Source: JAYUKV01 sp043764135
GTDB taxonomy: Bacteria; Patescibacteriota; JACMRA01
Assembly (NCBI GenBank): GCA_043764135.1
Contig: JAYUKV010000032.1
Coordinates: 1-18,915 of the forward strand
Direction of reading: 5' to 3'
Length of the DNA stretch: 18,915 nt
Program-made: the position numbers and the translations under genes
Part shown: positions 6,464 through 14,213 of the stretch, one piece after another
Numbering within the stretch: position 1 is the stretch's first letter
Layout of the letters: each line of letters opens with the position of its first letter
Notes under the pieces: model-generated
The model's database searches: none
Seen by the model: only the letters and a program-made list of their open reading frames with translations
Told to the model about the DNA's origin: nothing

Positions 6464-7651
6464 TTACTGTGTCAATGTACGAGGTTTCATAGGCGTTGTA
6501 ACATAAACAATAAGACTTACAAGAATCATTGCAATTCCACAGATTAGCCAAGAGTTACTTATTCCATAGACATCAGCAAGATACCCAAGGCAAAGACTAC
6601 CAAGTCCACCACCCAATCTAGCACCAAAGCTATAAATTGAAGCGATGGTTGCTTCATTGGGATTATTCATCCAGAAGCGTTTGGTATTTAACTCGGAAAA
6701 CTGGTCGTTAACAGTATGCATAGCTTCAAATGCAATCAAGCATAAAAAGAAGCTATAAGCACCAAGATTAACCGACATTGCAAGAATAGCAATAGTTAAG
6801 CCTTTGATTAACTGAAGAGAAACTTCAGATACAAATGGATTAATATTGCTCATTCTATCTTTAATCTTGTTCTCAAACCACCCTCCGATATAGATACCAA
6901 TAGTGATTGAAACACTAATGATACCAAGCCAAATGCTATTGAGTCCAAGATCAATCTTAGTCACTGGTCCCCACAGGGTGAATACAGGACTAATCCAAAG
7001 CATATTACTAAAAGCTAATAGTAACATGCTTAGCAGTGTTCTGTCTTCTTGGTAGAATTTCAAGCTTGAGAGAACAATCTTCTTGGTTGATTTGGGTGCG
7101 ATATCCTTGTTATCTACAAAGAGTAGAGTTAATACAAACCCGACAAAAAGCATGGAAGTAGCAAATACAAATGTTGCTTGATAGCCCAAGTATTGAGCGA
7201 TCACACCCGCAACAAGACTCATTACAATGCCAATAAGTCTAATTCGTTGGTTATTCTCACGCTTAAAGCTCTTGTATGAATCGTAACTCACAAAGATCCT
7301 AGATGCCCAAGCATCCAACGCTCCAGATATACAGGCACTACCAAGAGCTGCCATTACTTCTGCAAATGCAAACATTGCATAATTCACAGAATAAGTTGAG
7401 ATTAATCGTGACATAAACCAGCATAGAGCACCTAGAGAAATGGTTTTTTTGTAACCAATTTTGTCCCCTAGTACACCCGTTGGAATTTCAAACAGTAACG
7501 AAGGAATAAAATAGAATAACTGCAGCATCATAATCTGCTGATTACTCATTCCAAATTCTTCGGATAACCTACTGATATAAACTACCGCACCAATATTGAT
7601 TGCTACTTTTTGCAGCATCATATAGGTAGCGTAGAGTTGTTTCTGACTCAT
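6464..7651 (-). CDS. Major facilitator superfamily transporter
   Basis: The 395-residue polytopic membrane protein has about a dozen hydrophobic segments, the usual MFS size. After the second segment comes a motif A-like loop, GVLGDKIGYKK (59-69), linking helices 2 and 3, and before it an Asn/Gln-rich turn. The ALDAWASRIF stretch (about 111-120) resembles the GALDAW motif of putative drug or solute exporters in this superfamily. The substrate cannot be told from sequence. No SD lies before the ATG; a minus-strand extended -10 (TGCTATTAT, at 7682-7690) sits about 30 bases upstream. The gene stands alone between terminators and shows no link to the CRISPR genes beyond convergence. Confidence 0.88.
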   Translation of the reverse strand: MSQKQLYATYMMLQKVAINIGAVVYISRLSEEFGMSNQQIMMLQLFYFIPSLLFEIPTGVLGDKIGYKKTISLGALCWFMSRLISTYSVNYAMFAFAEVMAALGSACISGALDAWASRIFVSYDSYKSFKRENNQRIRLIGIVMSLVAGVIAQYLGYQATFVFATSMLFVGFVLTLLFVDNKDIAPKSTKKIVLSSLKFYQEDRTLLSMLLLAFSNMLWISPVFTLWGPVTKIDLGLNSIWLGIISVSITIGIYIGGWFENKIKDRMSNINPFVSEVSLQLIKGLTIAILAMSVNLGAYSFFLCLIAFEAMHTVNDQFSELNTKRFWMNNPNEATIASIYSFGARLGGGLGSLCLGYLADVYGISNSWLICGIAMILVSLIVYVTTPMKPRTLTQ

Positions 7652-7681
7652 TGTTAGTACTTGATAAAAGATCTAATAGAA

Positions 7682-7690
7682 ATAATAGCA
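7682..7690 (-). promoter_or_regulatory. Extended -10 element of the MFS gene
   Basis: Read on the minus strand this is TGCTATTAT, matching the TGnTATAAT pattern except one base. There is no convincing -35 box. It predicts a leader of about 25 bases without an SD. Confidence 0.4.
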
Positions 7691-7789
7691 TACTTTTGCC
7701 ATTAATGATAAAAATTTTAAACACTGATTTATTATTATAAGTTTAATTATTTAAAAGCTTTATGCTTTGAGTTGATTGATTTTAAAATT

Positions 7790-7816
7790 AAAGGAATGAC
7801 CTAGTCATTCCTTTTT
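7790..7816. terminator. Terminator hairpin downstream of the 7824-8114 gene
   Basis: AAAGGAATGAC (7790-7800), loop CTA, and its complement (7804-7814) form a perfect 11-bp stem. A T run follows on the plus strand; on the minus strand CCTTTAATTTT follows, so it can end the minus-strand gene beginning at 8114. Confidence 0.6.
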
Positions 7817-7823
7817 GTTATAA

Positions 7824-8114
7824 TTATTCCAATAACACCTTAACAATTGTAGGTCTTGGAAGTATTGCAAAATCACCAAAAACTATAATTGAAATTGGTT
7901 CAAGCAAAAGAATTAAATTATTTTCAATATATTTATCAAACAACAAATTAGATTGCTTAGATTTTACTTTTTTGGCTTTGCTCCATGTGATATGGGGTTT
8001 CGTGCCTGTGATTTTAATCAGTCCTGTGTCAGAAAGATCTACAACTAAGGCCTCAATACGCAAGGATTCAATGATGTTTTCGAACCTACCTCGGCCTTTG
8101 GCCACTCCTTTCAA
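7824..8114 (-). CDS. Small protein of unknown function, possibly 5'-truncated (up to 96 aa)
   Basis: Only TTG at 8114 gives the full length; GTG at 8105 or an internal TTG could also be used. The residues before about 12 (KGRGR) look unlike the rest, so the true start or original N terminus is uncertain. The body has alternating strands (IEALVVDLSDTGLIKITG) and a KPHITW segment with an H-x-T motif. That motif followed by strands is reminiscent of one half of 2H phosphoesterase (2'-5' RNA ligase-like) proteins, but a 96-residue product would hold only half of that fold. This assignment is weak. A GAAAGGAG sequence overlaps the 5' end within a palindrome. A terminator lies just past the stop, which supports a real transcription unit. 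Confidence 0.5.
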   Translation of the reverse strand: MKGVAKGRGRFENIIESLRIEALVVDLSDTGLIKITGTKPHITWSKAKKVKSKQSNLLFDKYIENNLILLLEPISIIVFGDFAILPRPTIVKVLLE

Positions 8115-8126
8115 CCTTGAAAGGAG
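8105..8126. repeat. Perfect 10-bp palindrome carrying an SD on both strands
   Basis: CTCCTTTCAA (8105-8114), CC, then TTGAAAGGAG (8117-8126). The right arm supplies the SD for the plus-strand ORF at 8134. The same arm read on the minus strand falls at the start of the 96-aa gene. In plus-strand RNA the hairpin would bury the SD. Alternatively it is a dyad binding site for a repressor. Confidence 0.6.
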
Positions 8127-8133
8127 AATTTAT

Positions 8134-8232
8134 ATGAAGTTGATTAACCTATGTTGTAAAAAAATTACTTTCACCTTATTCCAAACAGTCGATTCTCTTC
8201 TTGGTTTGAATTCAGGAAACCTTAAAGGATAA
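8134..8232 (+). CDS. Tiny ORF (32 aa) with strong SD
   Basis: The ATG at 8134 follows AAAGGAG (8120-8126) by 7 bases, as good an SD as any in the window. The peptide starts MKLINLCCKKITF and has two adjacent Cys; no family is recognised. The SD lies in a palindrome that could hide it. No clear plus-strand promoter is seen upstream, where the minus-strand gene lies. It may be a real small protein, a leader peptide, or the remnant of a rearranged gene. Confidence 0.35.
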   Translation: MKLINLCCKKITFTLFQTVDSLLGLNSGNLKG

Positions 8233-8245
8233 AGGGATCGTTAAG

Positions 8246-8311
8246 ATGGGCAAATTCGAAAAGCTGATATCCTCAGAAAGCAGCATTCACGACCCCTGTC
8301 AGCATAGCTGA
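8246..8311 (+). CDS. Tiny ORF (21 aa) ending inside a hairpin
   Basis: The ATG at 8246 follows AAAGGG (8231-8236) by 9 bases; the peptide begins MGKFEKLISS. Its TGA stop (8309-8311) forms the last bases of a TCAGC/GCTGA hairpin, and further foldable sequence follows. It comes 13 bases after the 32-aa ORF, so the two could be co-translated. Support is limited to SD and position. Confidence 0.25.
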   Translation: MGKFEKLISSESSIHDPCQHS

Positions 8312-8341
8312 AGAACCCTGAATCTTCAGGGAAATTAGGGG
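8293..8341 (+). other. Potential three-way-junction RNA fold
   Basis: An outer stem CCCCT (8293-8297)/AGGGG (8337-8341) encloses two hairpins: TCAGC-ATA-GCTGA (8299-8311) and CCCTGA (8316-8321) with TCAGGG (8326-8331). No T run follows, so it is not a standard terminator. It is G/C-rich compared with the surroundings. I match it to no known riboswitch or RNA family. Confidence 0.35.
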
Positions 8342-8374
8342 GAGATAATTAAATTTACTTACTATTTAGGTTTA

Positions 8375-8417
8375 AGAAAAAAAATTAGACTCGCTTCTAT
8401 TTTTGGAGCGAGTCTAA
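8375..8417 (-). terminator. Terminator of the 8451-8909 gene
   Basis: The 11-bp perfect stem TTAGACTCGCT (8385-8395) pairs with 8407-8417. On the minus strand it is followed by a run of eight T (complement of 8377-8384). Confidence 0.85.
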
Positions 8418-8450
8418 GTTAAGTTAATAGAATTATACTTAAAAATTTAT

Positions 8451-8909
8451 TTAAGTACAGTATTCAAGTATGGTCTGATATGCACTTTCGTTTGTACCAA
8501 TTAATCTGGAGAATTCCCAGATTGTACCATCTTGAAAAAAAATAATCGCTTGAGATGGTGTACTTAAATCATGTGCAATTTTTTCACTATTCAAAAAGAA
8601 ATCCATTGTTTGTTTATAGTTAAACTGAATTTTCTCTTTAGTCTGAGATAGACCATAAATTGTAACTGACTTAATTGCTGTAGAATCACCAGAATACAGA
8701 CTTTGTAAAATTGCAATAACAGCAGTGTTTTTTAATTTGGGGATTGTTAGTTCGGTACGATCTTCGTCATTGAACTTTACAAAGACTTCCATATGTCGAT
8801 CTTCATATTTCTCAATACTTCCATAGATAGTAAAATTGCTAACAGTAAGAACTCCACTTAGCCGTCCACCTTTAACACAAGTGTTATTAAGCTCAGGTAA
8901 ATTAATCAT
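8451..8909 (-). CDS. Protein of unknown function (152 aa)
   Basis: I do not recognise it. The start at 8909 is set by GGAAAGGAAAG just upstream and by a strong minus-strand promoter at 8942-8970. The product is soluble, without a signal peptide or membrane segment, and looks mostly beta in the first half (GRLSGVLTVSNFTIYGSIEKY). A mixed C-terminal half follows, including a FFQDGTIWEFSRL segment. It is a single-gene transcript ending at a textbook terminator (8375-8417). The quality of the expression signals suggests good expression. The role is unknown, and the neighbouring minus-strand gene at 9169-9999 has its own promoter and terminator. Confidence 0.75.
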   Translation of the reverse strand: MINLPELNNTCVKGGRLSGVLTVSNFTIYGSIEKYEDRHMEVFVKFNDEDRTELTIPKLKNTAVIAILQSLYSGDSTAIKSVTIYGLSQTKEKIQFNYKQTMDFFLNSEKIAHDLSTPSQAIIFFQDGTIWEFSRLIGTNESAYQTILEYCT

Positions 8910-8941
8910 CTTTCCTTTCCAAAATATTGTTAGACTTCTAA

Positions 8942-8970
8942 GTTATATCACTTTTTTTTGTTAAAGTCAA
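8942..8970 (-). promoter_or_regulatory. Promoter of the 8451-8909 gene
   Basis: On the minus strand TTGACT (8965-8970) is followed after exactly 17 bases by TATAAC (8942-8947), with TG one base upstream of the -10 box (extended -10). Confidence 0.85.
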
Positions 8971-9071
8971 ATTGTATCCTTTGCGCAGGTTTGAGTATAT
9001 ATACTTGTAGAGAATTTTTTTTTTTTGTTTCTTCGAATTATGATGAAAAAATAATATTTGAAATTATTTAA

Positions 9072-9107
9072 AAAAATTCCCTACAACATAAATAATATGT
9101 TGCAGGG
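9072..9107 (-). terminator. Terminator of the 9169-9999 gene
   Basis: CCCTACAACATA (9079-9090) pairs with TATGTTGCAGGG (9096-9107) with one A-C mismatch. A T7 run follows on the minus strand. Confidence 0.75.
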
Positions 9108-9168
9108 TAAATGAGTGAAATTAACTCAGTTGGGCTTGATAATGAGAATTGTAAAGTAGAATGGTCAT

Positions 9169-9999
9169 TTAGATGCGGATATAGACGCGTTCTGTGGATG
9201 CTAATGGTTTAACATCGCTCACAATCTCCATGTCATAGAACATGGCAATTGTTGATTGAACGTCTTGAGAAGCAAACAACTTGGGGTGCTTAATAGAATA
9301 CTTAAGCACGTCGTCGTTTGAATAGACGTGGAAGCACTCTTGGGTCAAGGAGGTAAAGTAGATGTTTGGACGATTGTACTCATCCACACAAAAGCCCCAA
9401 GTATAGCCTTCAACATCTCCTAGCATTGCAAAACCATTCGGCGAAGCTTCAAGAATATTATCGGCTTCACCGTAGTAATTTAGACCTGAATAGTAGAACG
9501 TTTTTGCTTTAAACTTGGAATCTACGTAGTCTAATACCTGACCTCGACAAATGTCAAAAATCAAGCAGTGATTCTGTAGATACCAATCAATAAAGCCGTT
9601 AGAATCTTCGTGATAGCCGTTAAATTCTCGCAGCTTATTATCTGAAAACTTGGAAAGTACAAGGACACAATGGCCATTGTAACGATCGTCTGAACCCCAG
9701 ATAAATGCATAAGACTTGATGAAAGGAAGTTGAAGCTTTTGAAACAACTTGAATCCTTCCCATGCATAGTGCTTGCAGGTGAAGAAATTATTTTTGACTG
9801 AGTTGAAGTCAGGAATCATAAATTCCTTAGTTGTTGGGGAAAAAGCAAGTTTTCTATCGCCTTTTTTGTAATTTACTACACTTCCAACACCGTAGGAGGT
9901 CTTATACTGGTCTAAAAGAGCTCGAATAGCAGCAAATTCTTCATCGGTGAAGTGCCGCGAGTTATTGTAAACCGAAGAAATTGTAGAATATTTTGACAT
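9169..9999 (-). CDS. Putative papain/transglutaminase-fold protein (276 aa)
   Basis: The start at 9999 follows AAGG with suitable spacing and a near-consensus promoter (10025-10053). No named family is recognised. The central part shows a Cys-His-Asp series in the order and surroundings of papain-like and transglutaminase-like enzymes: C75 at the start of a helix (FFTCKHYAWEGFKLFQ), H110 on a strand (YNGHCVLVL) and D149 on the next strand (CLIFDICRG). If real, it would be a cysteine peptidase, amidase or transglutaminase-like enzyme. The rest (150-276) is aromatic-rich. No signal peptide is present, so it would act in the cytoplasm. Base composition is richer in G/C than the cas genes. It forms a single-gene unit. 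Confidence 0.75.
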   Translation of the reverse strand: MSKYSTISSVYNNSRHFTDEEFAAIRALLDQYKTSYGVGSVVNYKKGDRKLAFSPTTKEFMIPDFNSVKNNFFTCKHYAWEGFKLFQKLQLPFIKSYAFIWGSDDRYNGHCVLVLSKFSDNKLREFNGYHEDSNGFIDWYLQNHCLIFDICRGQVLDYVDSKFKAKTFYYSGLNYYGEADNILEASPNGFAMLGDVEGYTWGFCVDEYNRPNIYFTSLTQECFHVYSNDDVLKYSIKHPKLFASQDVQSTIAMFYDMEIVSDVKPLASTERVYIRI

Positions 10000-10024
10000 T
10001 TACTTACCTTGAATTCTATTCACT

Positions 10025-10053
10025 ATTATAGCATAAAAACTTGTCTTTTGCAA
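10025..10053 (-). promoter_or_regulatory. Near-consensus promoter of the 9169-9999 gene
   Basis: Minus-strand TTGCAA (10048-10053), 17 bases, then TATAAT (10025-10030) preceded by ATGC (extended -10). The start codon follows about 25 bases downstream with an SD between. Confidence 0.88.
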
Positions 10054-10164
10054 GTGTGTTTTTAAATTTAATACCAATTTGATTTAGATAAAGTATTACA
10101 ATTATTTTTATAATAATTAGCCTAAATAAAAGAATTAAATTATACTAGATCAAACAAAAACAAA

Positions 10165-10911
10165 ATGCCTTTAACACTTAGAAATGAGAAAGTTGGTTAC
10201 CCAAATACTAAAAAAGTTATAGAACTTCCCAATAGGGAATATAAACCATTAAAAACTATTGGAACAAATCTAAAAGAATATCCTAGACAAATAATTACCT
10301 CGTCTATGGATGAGGGTTTAGCGGCGGTTGTTAAGAGTAACGAAGAGTGGCCTGGGCAGAGACTAGAATATAGGCAAGCTACTTTTGTTAATGGAATGTT
10401 AGCCAAGTTATACTCCTTACCTGGAGGGCTTGGACCTGTTAAAGAGAATTTGGCTAAACCAGCTATTTTAGGGTTCGAAGCAGGAAGTAGAGTGGAAAGT
10501 CCCGCAGGGGAAATATTTAAACAAATAAATAAAAAAATATCCGATTCTTTAATAACTAGTAAAGAATCCTCACATACAAATTGTGATATCCAAGCAACAG
10601 AACTATCCCTTCCTGAAATTACAGCAATTGTAGCAGCTTACATGGAAACTGCTCAAATAGAAACAGAAAAGTATAAAGAATTTACTAATTCATACTTTAC
10701 AAGGCGAATTGAAACTTCCAAGTTCAATGGAATAGATGTTAAAAACATTATGATGCGTATCCGTAGTACTCCTAGTGATTTAAAAGGGCATGAAGGAGGA
10801 CCAGGACATATACATTTAGAACTAGCCTTTACAAAATCTACAACAAAACAAAATATATCAATAAATATACATATCTACCCTAACCTTAAACCATTTAGCA
10901 AAACCTTATGA
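10165..10911 (+). CDS. Protein of unknown function (248 aa), first of an overlapping pair
   Basis: No family is recognised. ATG at 10165 has no SD; a TATACT box (10141-10146) lies 18 bases upstream, so the leader would be about 12 bases of A-rich sequence. The N-terminal 60 residues are basic and extended. Residues about 60-160 have a Gly/Pro-rich SLPGGLGP segment. The C-terminal part is a probable alpha/beta region with KGHEGGPGHIHLELAF (two His in GHIHLEL), then the strand NISINIHIYP. The pattern of an EGGPGHIH loop suggests a possible metal or ligand site, but this is speculation. The stop overlaps the next start as ATGA, so the pair is translationally coupled and probably works together. 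Confidence 0.75.
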   Translation: MPLTLRNEKVGYPNTKKVIELPNREYKPLKTIGTNLKEYPRQIITSSMDEGLAAVVKSNEEWPGQRLEYRQATFVNGMLAKLYSLPGGLGPVKENLAKPAILGFEAGSRVESPAGEIFKQINKKISDSLITSKESSHTNCDIQATELSLPEITAIVAAYMETAQIETEKYKEFTNSYFTRRIETSKFNGIDVKNIMMRIRSTPSDLKGHEGGPGHIHLELAFTKSTTKQNISINIHIYPNLKPFSKTL

Positions 10912-11282
10912 AAAATTTTCCAACACCAGATTCTAGCAAAGGTCCAAAACCGCCCGAAACAACCACATTAGAAGAAGGTATAACAATCGAACATTTAAAT
11001 CAAACAATTTATATCTTACCTAATATAACTCACACGTTTACTTCTAAAGACAACGCAGAAAATACAGTACAAATTAAATATTTTCCCGCATTTGCCAACT
11101 TCCCAGCAACTTTGGAAGTGCAAATCAACGAAGACCAATATGATAGAGATACTATAGAAATAATGGAGCATCTTGAAGAAGTATTTGACTTAAACCTTGA
11201 AAATAAACACAGATATCTATTGGTAAAATATTCAGATTCTGATTTTACCCACTCAGAAAAAGAAGAACCAGAAGAAGATTAA
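10908..11282 (+). CDS. Acidic protein of unknown function (124 aa), coupled to the preceding gene
   Basis: The ATG overlaps the upstream stop by four bases. The product is acidic, Glu/Asp-rich especially at the C terminus (EKEEPEED), and shows alternating strands from about residue 25 (ITIEHLNQTIYILPN, then VQIKYFPAF, TLEVQIN) followed by one helix. It is small, soluble and without a recognised domain. A basic-then-acidic overlapping pair suggests that the two products bind each other (for example a toxin-antitoxin-like or enzyme-inhibitor pair), but nothing in the motifs proves this. No clear terminator follows; the next promoter (11358) lies 76 bases on. Confidence 0.7.
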   Translation: MKNFPTPDSSKGPKPPETTTLEEGITIEHLNQTIYILPNITHTFTSKDNAENTVQIKYFPAFANFPATLEVQINEDQYDRDTIEIMEHLEEVFDLNLENKHRYLLVKYSDSDFTHSEKEEPEED

Positions 11283-11357
11283 TACCATTAATTACAATTT
11301 AACATAAGGTTTGTTCTTTTATAAAATAAAAAGTTGATAAGTGATAAGATTTATAAT

Positions 11358-11386
11358 TTGACAAATAGTATTTTTTGATATATAAA
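11358..11386 (+). promoter_or_regulatory. Promoter of the WG-repeat gene
   Basis: TTGACA (11358-11363), exactly 17 bases, TATAAA (11381-11386). The leader would be about 58 bases, longer than for other genes here, with AAGGAG (11438-11443) 7 bases before the ATG. Confidence 0.88.
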
Positions 11387-11450
11387 GGTTAAAGTGCATT
11401 TATAAATCAAATGTTTTGAAAATCTAAAATTTTAACCAAGGAGTTATTAC

Positions 11451-11711
11451 ATGTATTCAGATAATAATCTTTACGATCAGGAAACGAAAGGTGAAGTTAA
11501 GTGCGGACTTTCTTTTCTTTATAGAAAAAAAGACAGACTTTGGGGCTATGTAAATGCAGATGGAACGCGTTTAGTTATTGACTTTGCATTCCATGATGCT
11601 TGTGATTTTGACGAAAGAACCAAACTTGCTAGAGTGTATGTAATTGATAAAACAAATTCAAGCATATCTAGATGGACGAATATCAACACTAAAGGTGAGT
11701 TTGTAGAATAA
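11451..11711 (+). CDS. Small WG-repeat protein (86 aa)
   Basis: Residues about 29-55 match the WG repeat: RLWGYVNADGTRLVIDFAF, then HDACDFDERTKLARVYV, followed by the start of a second unit (NINTKGEFVE) that ends at the C terminus. WG repeats (DxxGxxxI-type beta modules) normally occur in tandem and are thought to mediate binding; here there is about one and a half units, so the protein is minimal. It is soluble, with no signal peptide. It has strong own promoter, long leader, good SD and a terminator, and so is probably well expressed. The partner and role are unknown. Confidence 0.8.
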   Translation: MYSDNNLYDQETKGEVKCGLSFLYRKKDRLWGYVNADGTRLVIDFAFHDACDFDERTKLARVYVIDKTNSSISRWTNINTKGEFVE

Positions 11712-11731
11712 TATCGATAAAATACAAAATT

Positions 11732-11766
11732 CCCGATTGGTTAATCAATCGGGTCTTATTTTTTAT
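11732..11766 (+). terminator. Terminator of the WG-repeat gene
   Basis: CCCGATTG (11732-11739) pairs with CAATCGGG (11746-11753) across a 6-base loop, followed by TCTTATTTTTT. Confidence 0.85.
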
Positions 11767-11858
11767 CATTTTTAAAATAAAAATTACAAAAATCAGTATA
11801 AGCTTGCTAAATTTTATTTTTTCATATATAGATTAAAAAGTCGTATAAGTATAATTCA

Positions 11859-12869
11859 ATGTACAATCCTAATACCAATAGTATCGACAATGGGAATTTT
11901 GCTGCCTTAGATGGAACATATCATTGTTCCGATCTTATCTTATTTCCAGTGCCTTGGGAGGCGACAGTCTCTTATCGAACTGGAACTCAGAATGCACCTG
12001 AATTGATTAGGCAATCTTCTCTGCAATTAGATATCTTTGATAAAAATTATCAATCAATTGACTTAAATACTAGAGTTTATTGGGATAATTTTTACTCTGA
12101 AAAGATTAAGCGCTTATCTTCTGAAACAAGACAGATTGTCCAATCTAAGCTTGAAGCACAACTTAATGGTCAGACCGATACTAACTCTTCTTTTACTGCT
12201 CAAGTTCTGCAAAACTGTGAGAGTTTGAATGAATTAATTTGTACAAACAGTTATTACGCCTTGAATCAAGGTAAAGCAGTAGGGCTTATTGGAGGTGATC
12301 ATTCAACTCCGTTAGGTCTTATCCAGGCTTTGGGAGAACATTATTCTGAGTTTGGGATTCTTCACTTTGACGCTCACCATGATTTAAGGCCTTACTTTCA
12401 AGGCTTTAAATATTCACATGGTTCTATTTTTCACAATGTATTAAGTACTGTATCTTCAGTAAAAAGCTTGACTCAAGTTGGAATTAGAGATTATTGTAAG
12501 AAGGAGTATAATCTAGCAAAACTTCACCCCAAAGTTACCACGTATTATGACTCTGATATTTCAGAACTTATGTATAGTGGGAGCTGCAATTGGGGGAATA
12601 TAGTTGATAAAATTATTAATGGTTTGCCAGATAATGTTTATATCTCATTAGACATGGACGGATTGACTATTGAAAACAATCAGTCAACAGGTACTCCGGT
12701 CCCTGGTGGATTGAGCTTTGCACAGATTAGATACTTGATTCATCGATTATCTAAAAGTAGAAAAATCATTGGCTTTGATCTTGTGGAATGTGGACCATCA
12801 GAGATTGATTCAATTGTTGCTATGCGATTGATATTTCAACTCTGTAATTCTGTTTTATTCACACGGTGA
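11859..12869 (+). CDS. Agmatinase/arginase-family ureohydrolase
   Basis: The family hydrolyses agmatine, arginine or related guanidino/formimino compounds with two Mn ions; agmatine to putrescine plus urea is the common bacterial case. Metal motifs are present: GGDHS (H148), FDAHHD (D171, H173, D175) and SLDMDGL (D265, D267). SHGS (186-189), TGTPVPGGL and FDLVE (E in the substrate pocket) also match. The third position of the usual DxDxxDP motif is altered to DMDGLTI, so the subclass could be other than agmatinase. An insertion at about 75-125 relative to short agmatinases is visible. The ATG has no SD; TATAAG (11844-11849) and TATAAT (11850-11855) lie just before it, so the mRNA is probably leaderless. 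Substrate is inferred only. Confidence 0.88.
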   Translation: MYNPNTNSIDNGNFAALDGTYHCSDLILFPVPWEATVSYRTGTQNAPELIRQSSLQLDIFDKNYQSIDLNTRVYWDNFYSEKIKRLSSETRQIVQSKLEAQLNGQTDTNSSFTAQVLQNCESLNELICTNSYYALNQGKAVGLIGGDHSTPLGLIQALGEHYSEFGILHFDAHHDLRPYFQGFKYSHGSIFHNVLSTVSSVKSLTQVGIRDYCKKEYNLAKLHPKVTTYYDSDISELMYSGSCNWGNIVDKIINGLPDNVYISLDMDGLTIENNQSTGTPVPGGLSFAQIRYLIHRLSKSRKIIGFDLVECGPSEIDSIVAMRLIFQLCNSVLFTR

Positions 12870-13015
12870 TTATTAACTTAACTTATTAAGTTTATAAGCA
12901 TAAATTTTTGGTAAGACTTTTGGCTAACTCACATTTAGGAAAAATACAGTTTTCTTAACCATTTTTTACATTAAAATTGTTAACACAGCTTATTATTTAA
13001 ATTTGAGTGAGTTTA

Positions 13016-13044
13016 TTCCATAATTATTATGGAATATTTTTTTT
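13016..13044 (+). terminator. Plus-strand terminator after the agmatinase-like gene
   Basis: TTCCATAA (13016-13023), loop TTA, TTATGGAA (13027-13034), then a run of eight T (13037-13044). It lies about 150 bases after the stop and overlaps the end of the convergent gene at 13043. The preceding 12870-13015 holds nothing else that I can see. Confidence 0.7.
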
Positions 13045-14137
13045 ATTCTTCATCCTTGTTTAAGACTAAATACTGTGCTTTTATCATTTCATTTCTTCCT
13101 GGAGTATCAATGTATTTGGTAACAATTGCTTTTAGTGCGTCATTAGCCTTTTTAGCTCTTTTCTGGTAAATTCCTTGTATTCCTAATATATGATTTTGGT
13201 CTGTTGGGATATTAAATTGTTCAGGGTGGGCTTGAAATTGTTCATTTAAAGCAGTGATTGCATCTAAACATTTTTTATCAGGTACTGGAAAAGATTCCAT
13301 TGTCTCCAATTGAGGGGCAATTCTATTAAACCAGTCAAGCTTGATATTGTATAATTGAAAATGGAAAAATTTTTCTTGATTTATTTCTTCTTCAAATCTC
13401 TTGAAGTGATCAACTAATCTACTTTGTGATAATCCGTTTAGATATTTATCGATAGCCATTAATTCTTCATTTTTAGATGTTGCTTGTTCTAATTGCTCGG
13501 CATAACCAGAATCGTTTTTTGATACTTTATCAAAATCAGTTTTCAAGTCTTTTTGTTCTTTCTTGATAGACTTAAATTCAATTGAAAGATCGGTTTGGTC
13601 TCTGAGCAATTGTCCAAAATCTTCTTTTGGGATAATATGAATCCAATCTCTAATAAAATTCCTTCCTATAAAAGTTTTAAGATTGTCTGAATAGGTACTA
13701 TTTCCATATTTTGAAATAACAAATTCTAAGAATCTATCTGCTATATCTGTATTAGAAACATCACCAATAGTTTGAATAAATTCCTTATTCTCTATAACCC
13801 AGGTATCTATTGCGCTTTGCATATAATTAACTTCTTTATTAAAGTCTTCACTGTGATTGTCATCTAAATCATTAATACTCACTGAATCACCTCTGATAGT
13901 TAAGCCAACTCCTAAAAATAGATGATCAAGCATATCATGAATTCTCAAATCAGAATCAAAATATTCATTGTTCGTTTGATTAGCAGATCTTTTCTCTAAG
14001 TATTTTGAATTGTTATTAGTGATTGGTCCAAACTGAGAATATAGTTTAAACATTTCATTAATTGCTGGAGGCAGGGTAACAATATCTGATGGTTCGTGGT
14101 GCTTTTCGACTGTAGCTCTGTATCTGTCATTAATCAT
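13043..14137 (-). CDS. Helical, coiled-coil protein of unknown function (364 aa)
   Basis: No family is recognised. The product is charged and mostly helical, with a coiled-coil candidate at about residues 180-235 (Lys/Glu/Asp-rich, including KSIKKEQKDLKTDFDKV and EQLEQATSKNEELMAI). There is no signal peptide or membrane segment. The first 100 residues contain an MLDHLFLGVGLTIRGDSVS segment that may be a small globular part. ATG at 14137 has no SD; a purine-poor AAACAAAT precedes it. The insertion sequence at 14214 sits only about 75 bases upstream of the start and may have altered its expression. It is convergent with the agmatinase-like gene. A cytoplasmic structural or adaptor role is possible but unproven. 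Confidence 0.75.
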   Translation of the reverse strand: MINDRYRATVEKHHEPSDIVTLPPAINEMFKLYSQFGPITNNNSKYLEKRSANQTNNEYFDSDLRIHDMLDHLFLGVGLTIRGDSVSINDLDDNHSEDFNKEVNYMQSAIDTWVIENKEFIQTIGDVSNTDIADRFLEFVISKYGNSTYSDNLKTFIGRNFIRDWIHIIPKEDFGQLLRDQTDLSIEFKSIKKEQKDLKTDFDKVSKNDSGYAEQLEQATSKNEELMAIDKYLNGLSQSRLVDHFKRFEEEINQEKFFHFQLYNIKLDWFNRIAPQLETMESFPVPDKKCLDAITALNEQFQAHPEQFNIPTDQNHILGIQGIYQKRAKKANDALKAIVTKYIDTPGRNEMIKAQYLVLNKDEE

Positions 14138-14206
14138 AAATATTTGTTTTTTTTTGGTTATTTGAAGTTAATTAATTGTACTTTATATATCAATAAAAAT
14201 CAATCC

Positions 14207-14213
14207 AATATTT
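14207..14213. repeat. Left target-site duplication of the IS
   Basis: AATATTT here recurs at 15735-15741, immediately outside the two terminal inverted repeats. This 7-bp direct repeat is the expected scar of transposition. Confidence 0.85.

Noticed and set aside
7972..8133. Plus-strand open frame upstream of the 32-aa ORF
   Set aside because: It is antisense to the 7824-8114 gene and has no SD of its own; only the final 33 codons, which have their own SD, are kept as a candidate.
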